Positions 1 to 7,421 of a stretch of DNA of 64,000 nt are shown one piece after another. Every line of letters begins with the position of its first letter. The stretch's first letter is position 1. Below the pieces are notes generated by a model. It was given only the letters and a program-made list of their open reading frames with translations. It was not told the origin of the DNA and did no database searches. Location: assembly GCA_002469305.1 (NCBI GenBank), contig DKEY01000016.1:62001-126000 (forward strand). The letters are read 5' to 3'. Source of the DNA: Sulfurospirillum sp. UBA6810. GTDB taxonomy: Bacteria > Campylobacterota > Campylobacteria > Campylobacterales > Sulfurospirillaceae. The position numbers were made by a program, and so were the translations under genes.

Positions 1-2
1 CA

Positions 3-3000
3 CGCTCAGATGATGCAAAGCAAATATGTTTATCACTACTTTTGAAAATAGAATTTAATCTACCAGAAAAGAAAAAGAGAAATTTTGGGCGCAAATACTA
101 CAACAAAACCGAAGAACCCTTTCCTCTATTACAAGAGAGTTACTATGAAATATTAGCCTCAAAAGAGGAGTTAGAAGAAGTTTTTTTAGATGTAAGCAAA
201 AACGGTATTTTAGATATAGAAAAGCTAACAGGAATAGTACGAGGGGGGCTAAGGATTGAAGAGTATGAACTTGCCAAGCAAGCTGCCGATTTATTAAAAG
301 CTAGAGCTCTGAGCGAAAAAGATTGTAGCCATGCGCAAATACTTTGGCTCGTAACACAGTTCTCTTTTTTGCTAAATAAAGAGTTGTTGCGCAAAAGATA
401 CCAATATATCTCTTTTAGTTACAAAAAGCTTTTAGACTCTCTTATTCAAGAGCTAATAAAAAGTATTGAAATTAAAAGGGGCGAAGATAAACGTATCGTA
501 GAACTTGCTAGGGCTGTAAATATTTTTACGCTTGGAGAGGCAAAAGAATTAAGAGAAGTTTGCCTTAAATACCAAGAGAATATAGCTAAAATATATCCTG
601 AATTTGTAACACAACTTCTAGGGCCAAAAGAGGAAGAAATAGCAGAAGACTTAAGTGAAGAAACTCTGCATTTAACCTATTTTAAAATGGCTAACAATGC
701 CTCTTTGAAAGATGAAAAAATACATACTCTTCTTAGTAAAAATGAGATTACTTCTGAGGAGGGGTTTTTATTACAAGCCTTTTGTAGTGAAGATGAAATT
801 ACCGCTTGGCTTCAAAAGGGAGGTAAAATCATTGATGAGCTTGAATTTGTTGCACAATTTGGTATGCTAGAAATTTTTATCAAAGCATATCGAGAAGAAA
901 TACCAGGTGCACGTGTTGAAATTTCTCAGAAGATAGACACCTTTTTAGATACATACAAAGACAAAATACCGCAGATAAATACCACTAGACTTTTTCCTTT
1001 TATTATCTCTATGAGTGACAAATCCTTAGATACACAAGTATGTCAATTTATCGAAGAAGAGATATCTAAAGAAGATTTGTGGGTATCATTTATGGCTGAA
1101 ATCTATCTAAACTCTTTGCACAAAAGAGGCAAGAGCCAAACTTTGAATACTATTTTTGATTCAATGGATACAACCCAAAAAAATTTCATATTTCTACAAA
1201 TCATTGTTCAACTCTATTTAGAGCAAGGAGAGAAGCAAAAAGCTATTGAAAAAGCAGAAGTTTTGGTAGAAGCCTTCCCTGAAGAGATGCATTCATGGCT
1301 TTTTTTACTACAGACGTATGAGCACTGTATGAAACCAAAGCATAAAATAGAGGAGCTTTTACATACGTTTCCGATAAATTTATTTATAGATGATTTTGAA
1401 AAAAGAGAATTTAACTTGATACTCTCGAAAATGGTAGAGTTTCAATTATTTGATAAAGTTGTTAGACATCTTGTCACTATATATTTAAAACACAGAGACA
1501 AAAGCGTTAGATTTGTAAGTCAATTTTTATTTAACGCTTTAACTGATATAAAAGCAAAAGTACTATTAGACAATAAAATTATGAGCCTAGAGGATATGGA
1601 AGTTTATGGGGCGGTCCACTTTAAAAGAGGACATACCACTACAATAGCGTTTTTAGTAAGTGATAAATACTCTTCGGATGAAAACGTCATTGATGTTAAA
1701 ACTCTTATAGGAGAAAAACTTTTAAATGCACAGATAAACGAGCCAATATACTTAGGTTTTTCAGATTTTGTTATACTAAATAGGTTTTCTTTGGTTCAAG
1801 CTCTTTTTTCTCTATTGCCGAGCAAAAGAGAGAGGCTAAATGATGGTAGCGATAGTTTTAGACAAATTATTCTTCCAGATAATCCAACAACAGAAGACAT
1901 AAAAAAAATAGAAAATCAAATTGCAACAATGACCTCTTCTGCAAACTACATACAACCGCTTTCAAAGAAAAACATAGATGCTTATTTTTTAGATGGAAGT
2001 GAGCAATATCATGGTAACCCATTCCAAGTGCCAATAGAGCTCTTCTATTTTTGTGACTCAAACTTCATGTATTCTTTTGTAAATACTACAAACAGCATAA
2101 AAGAAACTCCTTTTCCAAAAGATATTATTTTAGATAAATTCGGGATATTTTATCTTGCTTTTAGTGGTTTGATTGATTTTATCAACAAAGAAGAGTTTCA
2201 ATTCTTTGTATGTGATGAGACAAAAGTACAACTAAACTATTTACTAAAAAATGAAAATTGGTTTTATGAATTTTGCCAAAGACAACTACCTTTAAATAAT
2301 CCAATAAAAATGAAGGTTTTTTCTTATTTTCAAGAGAAGAATTTTATAAAAACAGTTTTTAAAAGGCTAGAGAATATCCATGAAAACTGGATAACTGTAT
2401 TAAAGAATGAACCTTTGGATTTCCCTGAAAACTTTGATAGTATTAAGAAATTTTTAGCAAGTAGCGAAGCTTCAACTATTAAGCTTTCTTTGCAAACCAA
2501 ATTACCAATACTCAGTTTTTCTCATGCACTAAATGCCATATTAAAAGATGATAATATACAAACCATTAACCCTATATTTTTTACAACACATATAACAGAA
2601 AATGTAAGTTTTAGGGATAAAGAGAGTATGCTTAAAATGGCCATCAGTGGAGTAATCTCTTATCCTATACAAGATAAAGATGTAGCAAAAATTCTTACAT
2701 GTAACGATGAAAATCTGGTATTTTTACTACTACAGATTTTTGAAAATGATTATAGTTTGTTAGTCAATAATAGAAGAGAAAATATGCCCCTTCTCTTAGG
2801 ACTACTGCTAGTAAAAGCCATTTTAAACCGATATGAATTTAAGTCACAAATGTGTTTATTAGCAGATAAAGAATTGCAGAAATTATTTAATTTATGTTTT
2901 GCACAACTTCTGAAAAACAAAACTCTAGAGCAGTTCCAAAAGGATGCTTCTCGCTTTTTAAATATTATCGCAGCAAGAATTAATCTATCTAAAGATGTTA

Positions 3001-3056
3001 AGAGACATGTAGTGGATATTCTACTTGCTTTTATGAAAGGTCATTTTATAAAGTAA
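3..3056 (+). CDS. TPR / GreAB-C-like / PIN-like protein, 5' end off window
   Basis: The frame is open to the left edge: codons before the first usable start (TTG at 42) read RSDDAKQICLSLLL without a stop, so the gene very likely begins outside the window and is partial here. Numbering from 42, about 480 residues of paired helices with TPR spacing come first (clearest near 385-425). Residues about 520-600 form a strand-rich block resembling the C-terminal domain of GreA/GreB. Around residue 696 the phrase ILDKFGIFYLAFSGLIDF looks like the first strand, acidic residue and helix of a PIN nuclease fold. Proteins combining TPR, GreAB-C and PIN are known from bacterial conflict-system surveys; this assignment rests on pattern recognition only. 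It converges with the minus-strand operon and may not belong to the mobile element. Confidence 0.5.
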   Translation, partial: RSDDAKQICLSLLLKIEFNLPEKKKRNFGRKYYNKTEEPFPLLQESYYEILASKEELEEVFLDVSKNGILDIEKLTGIVRGGLRIEEYELAKQAADLLKARALSEKDCSHAQILWLVTQFSFLLNKELLRKRYQYISFSYKKLLDSLIQELIKSIEIKRGEDKRIVELARAVNIFTLGEAKELREVCLKYQENIAKIYPEFVTQLLGPKEEEIAEDLSEETLHLTYFKMANNASLKDEKIHTLLSKNEITSEEGFLLQAFCSEDEITAWLQKGGKIIDELEFVAQFGMLEIFIKAYREEIPGARVEISQKIDTFLDTYKDKIPQINTTRLFPFIISMSDKSLDTQVCQFIEEEISKEDLWVSFMAEIYLNSLHKRGKSQTLNTIFDSMDTTQKNFIFLQIIVQLYLEQGEKQKAIEKAEVLVEAFPEEMHSWLFLLQTYEHCMKPKHKIEELLHTFPINLFIDDFEKREFNLILSKMVEFQLFDKVVRHLVTIYLKHRDKSVRFVSQFLFNALTDIKAKVLLDNKIMSLEDMEVYGAVHFKRGHTTTIAFLVSDKYSSDENVIDVKTLIGEKLLNAQINEPIYLGFSDFVILNRFSLVQALFSLLPSKRERLNDGSDSFRQIILPDNPTTEDIKKIENQIATMTSSANYIQPLSKKNIDAYFLDGSEQYHGNPFQVPIELFYFCDSNFMYSFVNTTNSIKETPFPKDIILDKFGIFYLAFSGLIDFINKEEFQFFVCDETKVQLNYLLKNENWFYEFCQRQLPLNNPIKMKVFSYFQEKNFIKTVFKRLENIHENWITVLKNEPLDFPENFDSIKKFLASSEASTIKLSLQTKLPILSFSHALNAILKDDNIQTINPIFFTTHITENVSFRDKESMLKMAISGVISYPIQDKDVAKILTCNDENLVFLLLQIFENDYSLLVNNRRENMPLLLGLLLVKAILNRYEFKSQMCLLADKELQKLFNLCFAQLLKNKTLEQFQKDASRFLNIIAARINLSKDVKRHVVDILLAFMKGHFIK

Positions 3057-3071
3057 TATTATCTTAAATAA

Positions 3072-3089
3072 TGGGCTGCATACAGCCCA
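3072..3089. terminator. Hairpin between convergent genes
   Basis: A 7-bp perfect stem (TGGGCTG, loop CATA, CAGCCCA) sits between the ends of two convergent genes. Neither side has a strong T-run, so it would be a weak, possibly bidirectional terminator. Confidence 0.4.
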
Positions 3090-3182
3090 CTTATAACAAT
3101 ACTTGAGTGTTTAGATTAGTCCATATGTATGCCTATAGACTGTATCAAAAAAAGACTCCGCTTTCCTCGATACAAACCATAA

Positions 3183-4313
3183 TCATACTTCAATAACATA
3201 TCTCTTGATAGTCTCTTTAATATTTTGAAATCTTTTTTTATTTATAGCGTAATATGTATAATAGTACGCTACTCCTGAAGCAGAGCTTGAAGTTGTATTT
3301 GTTGCGTAAAAATTTGCTGGTAATGATGCAAGTAAGCCCAAGAAATGTTTATCTTTTGGGGTTTTAACATACATGCCTAAATTCCCTGTAGGGAAATTAA
3401 CATATTGTCTTATCATAAGGAACATTGTTACTAAGACAAATTCGAGACAATGAAAATTATCTATATACATAAGGTCAAATCGAAACTCAATAGAGGTATC
3501 TTTGTTATTGGCATCTTTCTTGATAAACTGATAGACTCTATAATAAAACAAAGAAGTCTCTTTGAGTGCTTTTACAAAATCCTCTTCTGTTGTTAGTCCG
3601 TGATCTATTGTGAAATTATACCCGTAATATTTTTCAAACTTTTCCTGAGTCTTAGGATCATTGTTGGTAATGAAATCATTATACATATCAAAAATCAATT
3701 TTTCATAATAAAATTTTAGTTCGCCTTTTCCATTCAAAGCCTCTATTTCAATATCAGAGATATCGAGTTCAACTGGCGTAAGTTCCCCTTTTGCTTTGTG
3801 TATATCTTTAGCATCAAAAATTTGCCCATTTCCATCTTTAAGTCTAGTAGAACGATACAAAAATGCGTTTTTTAAATTATAGCCAGCTGCGATATCTTCA
3901 TCATTTTCATACATTGTCTCTTGTACTATCCTATCATCATCTTCCAAAAAAGAGACAGGAATAGCCCTTTTAGAAAACCACTTTATAAACATAGAAGCTA
4001 ATAACATGAAAGCTGAAAGATAGACAATGCTATCTTGATTAAAAACTAAAGCATTGAAAAAATCATCATACAGAAAATATCCAAGGAAATTTATAATAGA
4101 CACAAAAAGTACAGCAAAGACAGCTGCTCTTTTTGCTTTTAAATATTCATCTCGTTTGGCATCGGAAGAGAAATATATACCTGCAATCACCATAATACTC
4201 GGAATGATTAATACAAGCAAAAAAGCATCAGCTATAATCCCTACAAAAAGCAGAATAATAGCCAAAAAGATAAATATAAACTTGTCTTGAGGTGTTGCAG
4301 ATTGATTTTGCAT
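3183..4313 (-). CDS. Polytopic membrane protein of unknown function
   Basis: 376 residues. The first 115 hold about four hydrophobic segments (roughly 12-32, 33-50, 63-85, 93-112), followed by a soluble domain of about 260 residues rich in charged and aromatic residues. I do not recognise the family. It is the last gene of a three-gene unit (115-residue basic protein, SH3-like protein, this one) with 1-nt spacings, behind the AT-rich element at 4992-5023. Its place beside the transfer genes suggests an inner-membrane part of the same apparatus, which is inference. Confidence 0.75.
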   Translation of the reverse strand: MQNQSATPQDKFIFIFLAIILLFVGIIADAFLLVLIIPSIMVIAGIYFSSDAKRDEYLKAKRAAVFAVLFVSIINFLGYFLYDDFFNALVFNQDSIVYLSAFMLLASMFIKWFSKRAIPVSFLEDDDRIVQETMYENDEDIAAGYNLKNAFLYRSTRLKDGNGQIFDAKDIHKAKGELTPVELDISDIEIEALNGKGELKFYYEKLIFDMYNDFITNNDPKTQEKFEKYYGYNFTIDHGLTTEEDFVKALKETSLFYYRVYQFIKKDANNKDTSIEFRFDLMYIDNFHCLEFVLVTMFLMIRQYVNFPTGNLGMYVKTPKDKHFLGLLASLPANFYATNTTSSSASGVAYYYTYYAINKKRFQNIKETIKRYVIEV

Positions 4314-4314
4314 T

Positions 4315-4605
4315 TTATCTTACTATTTGATTTTGATAAACATACAGCCCACTAGGGATAATTTGGCACCAGCCATTTTTGCAACTTGAAAGTAGGTACT
4401 TGCCTCCATTAGAGTTCTCTACAATAGTACTACTTTTAATAAGCGGTTTACTGCGTAGATTTGCGCCTTTTTTGATTACTAAATAGTTAGCACTATTTAT
4501 CTCTTCTTGAGAGAAAAGAGGTTTTGCGCTACTCGTTAAATCTTTCAATGTTTGTGCGTTTAAACAAACTACTACAGCCAAAAATACAATTATTTTTTGA
4601 TACAC
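4315..4605 (-). CDS. Small secreted protein with bacterial SH3-like domain
   Basis: 96 residues with a Sec signal peptide (MYQKIIVFLAVVVCLNA) and a mature part carrying the hallmarks of a bacterial SH3 domain: ANLRSKPLIKSSTIV, then a glycine turn, SCKNGWCQI and a closing strand YVYQNQI. Two cysteines flank GWC-type positions (SCKNGWC) and could pair in the periplasm. Such domains bind peptidoglycan or peptides, so a role in anchoring a transenvelope machine is plausible but inferred. Spacing to both neighbours is 1 nt, so it is surely co-transcribed. Confidence 0.75.
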   Translation of the reverse strand: MYQKIIVFLAVVVCLNAQTLKDLTSSAKPLFSQEEINSANYLVIKKGANLRSKPLIKSSTIVENSNGGKYLLSSCKNGWCQIIPSGLYVYQNQIVR

Positions 4606-4606
4606 T

Positions 4607-4954
4607 CTATTTCCTTTTATATGATTTTCTTTTTGTACTACGTCTTTTTTTCTTAGCTTTATTAGATTTATCCGCTACTAAGCCTATCGTAGTGTTTTGC
4701 TTATTCAGCGAAGAGAGAGTCTTTGCTATTTGCAATGTCACGTTATTGGTTTGTTCCAATAAATGCTTCTGTGTTTTTTCCTTCTCTACTCTTTTTGCTT
4801 CTGCATAAATCTCATCGGAACGCTTAGGAATATTTTTTGGAGGAACTACGATTGCTTTTTTTTTATTTAACGCTTTGTCCGCTGCTAATTCAAAGCCACA
4901 ATCAGTTATTTTATCAATAGCTAATTTCAAGGCAAGAGATAAAGACTCTGGCAT
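4607..4954 (-). CDS. Small basic protein with Lys/Arg tail
   Basis: 115 residues, no signal peptide. The N-terminus (MPESLSLALKLAIDKITDCGF) is helical, the middle is a charged coil, and the last 20 residues are dominated by Lys and Arg (KAKKKRRSTKRKSYKRK), typical of nucleic-acid binding or of a membrane-surface anchor. The start ATG is preceded by AGGAG at good spacing. It is the first gene behind the AT-rich element at 4992-5023, whose conserved part lies 40 nt upstream. Family unknown. Confidence 0.7.
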   Translation of the reverse strand: MPESLSLALKLAIDKITDCGFELAADKALNKKKAIVVPPKNIPKRSDEIYAEAKRVEKEKTQKHLLEQTNNVTLQIAKTLSSLNKQNTTIGLVADKSNKAKKKRRSTKRKSYKRK

Positions 4955-4991
4955 AACTTTCTCCTAAAATTCCTAAATAAGCAATAAAGAT

Positions 4992-5023
4992 ATTAATAAA
5001 TATATAATTAATTATTGCTTAAC
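4992..5023 (-). promoter_or_regulatory. AT-rich element copy 1
   Basis: Coding-strand core AATTATATATTTATTA ends 40 nt before the ATG at 4954. The upstream TTAAGC overlaps the stop codon of the AAA+ gene. One of 13 copies in the window. Confidence 0.75.
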
Positions 5024-6221
5024 TAACTTCTCTGAAGCTTGCTAATATGGCTCCTTCTATTGTAGAAACCACTCCATCATTTGCATATACTAATTGAGGT
5101 TTAATGACTTCTAGTGCTGATTTTAAGGTTGCTATATCGCAGAAGAATTTATCCTCTTTTGTAGTACAAAACATCATCAAGTTGTTTACAAATGTTTTTA
5201 TCTCCCCATTTGCATATTTTCCATACTCCACGTTAGATCTTAATGCTCCAACTTGTGTCACTTCATATCTTCCATAAATAGTGTTAGAGTGGTTATAGAG
5301 GTCCTCGCCTTTAATACCTGTAACTTTAAATTTTGACAAATAATAATCACTAACTTCTATAAAAGTACTTTTTTCTGAGTAATTCACGAAGTACTTTAGT
5401 CCAAATCTATTTATAAATTCTGGATTTTTCTCTAAAAGAGCCACAATATTATTGGCAGTAGCGATAATTGGATTATCACCAACTTGATAGCCTATATCAC
5501 TATTTAAGTCATTTAAAAGCGTTAAGAGCTTGCCCAACATGCGCATTGTTAAAGAAGATGAAAAGTTAGGATTAACAACCTTCTCTATTTCATCAATAAG
5601 CAAAACATATCCACCAAGAGTTTCTAAAAATGCAAATGCCTCATCTAGCATTTTTGCGGGATTAGAACTACTCATAATAGCATTCAAATCAAGAATAACA
5701 AGCTTACGCCCTAATTGCCCTGCTATCACTTCAGCAAGATAACTTTTTCCGCTTCTGCTAACTCCAATTAAAATTGACAAGCAAGCAAGCCCTGAAACAA
5801 TACCTTTTTGAATATTGTTGATAGTAGCAAGTATCTCTTTTTTAGGGATATCAAACCCTTTTAAATCTTTAAAGGTTTTAGTCGGTGTTGAAATACGAAT
5901 ACCAAATTTATCATATAGGGCAATATTGGAATCTTCATCATATAGTACTTGCTGTGTAGTTTTAGAGCCATTGGCTTCTCTGTTTGGTAGAGATTTAAAA
6001 ACAATAAGCTCTTCTGGCTTAAATGTACCAGGAGAGATAAAAGCGACCTCTTTTTTGTTAAGATTTTCTTTTATCTCTTCATATGTTGGTAGAGCTATAA
6101 TTTTTGAAATACCCTCTAGCCATTTTGGATTATTTAATGACTTTTTAAAATCTGTAATGTTTTCCGCAGCAGCCAACTCATAATAGAAACTATCTTGTGT
6201 AATTAAGCCTAAATACGCCAT
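5019..6221 (-). CDS. AAA+ ATPase
   Basis: 400 residues. Walker A is GVSRSGKS (153-160) and Walker B is YVLLIDEIE with D210/E211. A later FINRFGLKYF around residue 268 looks like the arginine-finger region. The N-terminal 120 residues are a separate domain I do not recognise. The layout matches single-ring AAA+ remodelling ATPases rather than a secretion ATPase. Its ATG overlaps the TAA of the EAL gene by one base (TAATG), so the two are translationally coupled and probably act together. Substrate unknown. Confidence 0.85.
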   Translation of the reverse strand: MAYLGLITQDSFYYELAAAENITDFKKSLNNPKWLEGISKIIALPTYEEIKENLNKKEVAFISPGTFKPEELIVFKSLPNREANGSKTTQQVLYDEDSNIALYDKFGIRISTPTKTFKDLKGFDIPKKEILATINNIQKGIVSGLACLSILIGVSRSGKSYLAEVIAGQLGRKLVILDLNAIMSSSNPAKMLDEAFAFLETLGGYVLLIDEIEKVVNPNFSSSLTMRMLGKLLTLLNDLNSDIGYQVGDNPIIATANNIVALLEKNPEFINRFGLKYFVNYSEKSTFIEVSDYYLSKFKVTGIKGEDLYNHSNTIYGRYEVTQVGALRSNVEYGKYANGEIKTFVNNLMMFCTTKEDKFFCDIATLKSALEVIKPQLVYANDGVVSTIEGAILASFREVS

Positions 6222-6946
6222 TATGATGCTCTCTTTTTAACAACTATTTTTTCTGAGTCAAAAGGTTTACCAAAAAAGAAACCTTGTAACCCATGACAAC
6301 CCATTTTAATGGCCAAGTCTTTTATCTCTTCATTTTCTATATACTCTAAAACAATTTTTTGAGAACTGTTCTTCTTTAATAGATATACCATAGTTCTCAG
6401 AAAATCTAAATCATCTTTATCTTGAGCAATCCCAGCAACTAAATTTTTATCAATTTTAACTATATCAAACAAGTTCAGTTTGCTTTTTCTATCAAGGATA
6501 TAGTTGTATGTAGAATTTTGATCCCCAAAATCATCAAGCGCGATTTTAACTCCTGCCTCTTTAAGAAGTTTAAGAAGATGCAGTTTGTCTTTTAGATTAC
6601 CACTCTCTTCTGTAATTTCTACGACAATACGTTTCTTTAACTTTTTTATGAGGTTGAATACATACAAGTCTTCCAAGTCCTCTGGATTGAAGTTTACATG
6701 TAAACTAATACTTTCATCAACAACTAACAACAACTCTTCTACTCTTTTTAAAACGGCTCTAGCTAAGTGAAAGTGCTTATTTAAACAAACACTATCCATA
6801 AATGCTGGAGGGGGGAGCAGGTTGTTTTCTACAGGCAGTCTTGAAAGCACTTCGTAAGACATGACTTGCATTGTTTTTGCATCATATATTGGGTGTAAAA
6901 ACAATTTTAAATTTTGATTGATATTTTCAAGCAGAGACTTTTTCAT
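6221..6946 (-). CDS. EAL-domain cyclic-di-GMP phosphodiesterase
   Basis: 241 residues, essentially a lone EAL domain with no sensor or GGDEF part. The signature motif is YEVLSR (E32; Val replaces Ala of EAL). Other catalytic positions are present: N84 in HVNFN, E109 in VVEIT, DDFG at 137-140, K163 in DIVKID, E200 in VLEYIE, and QGFFFGKPF from Q220. It should therefore hydrolyse c-di-GMP, the second messenger that governs attachment and pili. Its start overlaps the 44-residue gene upstream (ATGA) and its stop overlaps the AAA+ start. That an element carrying a pilus brings its own phosphodiesterase suggests it tunes host surface behaviour (inference). Confidence 0.9.
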   Translation of the reverse strand: MKKSLLENINQNLKLFLHPIYDAKTMQVMSYEVLSRLPVENNLLPPPAFMDSVCLNKHFHLARAVLKRVEELLLVVDESISLHVNFNPEDLEDLYVFNLIKKLKKRIVVEITEESGNLKDKLHLLKLLKEAGVKIALDDFGDQNSTYNYILDRKSKLNLFDIVKIDKNLVAGIAQDKDDLDFLRTMVYLLKKNSSQKIVLEYIENEEIKDLAIKMGCHGLQGFFFGKPFDSEKIVVKKRAS

Positions 6947-7077
6947 ATTGCAATTCCTTTGTTGTTTAAATTGCCACTAATTAATCTAAAATAGAGATTT
7001 CTCAGTTTAGCATCTGCCGTTTTTTGTGCCAATCTTTTTCTAAGTTCTAATTTAATCTCACTACGATTTAAAAACAT
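6943..7077 (-). CDS. 44-residue protein coupled to the EAL gene
   Basis: A short gene beginning MFLNRSEIKLELRKRLAQK and ending GNLNNKGIAI. Three features support it: AAGGTG six bases before its ATG, the AT-rich element 30 nt upstream of the same ATG, and a stop codon overlapping the EAL start as ATGA. The product is basic and probably one long helix. It could be a small regulator, a partner of the EAL protein, or only a leader that couples translation. Family unknown. Confidence 0.65.
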   Translation of the reverse strand: MFLNRSEIKLELRKRLAQKTADAKLRNLYFRLISGNLNNKGIAI

Positions 7078-7103
7078 AAAAACACCTTTTCATACTTGTT
7101 CCA

Positions 7104-7134
7104 TAATAATAAATTTATAATTAAATATTTCTTA
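7104..7134 (-). promoter_or_regulatory. AT-rich element copy 2
   Basis: Core AATTATAAATTTATTA in the coding direction, 30 nt before the ATG at 7077, heading the small gene / EAL / AAA+ unit. Confidence 0.75.
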
Positions 7135-7148
7135 TGTTTATAAAACCT

Positions 7149-7406
7149 CTAAGAAAAATAGAGCGTATAGTTATACATATCAAGCTCAATTTCTTCTTTA
7201 CATTTGGAGCAAAAATCTTTGTTCTTGAGTATGTTTTTAAATGCTCGTTTGTTCTTTAGCATATCTAAAACATACTCATTCACTTTTGCATTATGCTTTG
7301 TATTGCACATTAACAAACTATTAATATGTTGTAAGTGTATCTTGCCCTTTTCTTGAACGGCAACATATTCAAATTTACATCCATTTGGAGATTGTGAAAT
7401 CAGCAT
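7149..7406 (-). CDS. Small protein with CxxC, last gene of coupling-protein operon
   Basis: 85 residues, no membrane segment. Four cysteines are visible; FCSKCKEEIEL supplies a CxxC near the C-terminus and GCKFEY and MCNTKH give two more, so zinc binding is possible. It follows the coupling-protein gene by 15 nt and should be co-transcribed. No family recognised. Confidence 0.6.
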   Translation of the reverse strand: MLISQSPNGCKFEYVAVQEKGKIHLQHINSLLMCNTKHNAKVNEYVLDMLKNKRAFKNILKNKDFCSKCKEEIELDMYNYTLYFS

Positions 7407-7421
7407 ATTACACTCTTTTAT

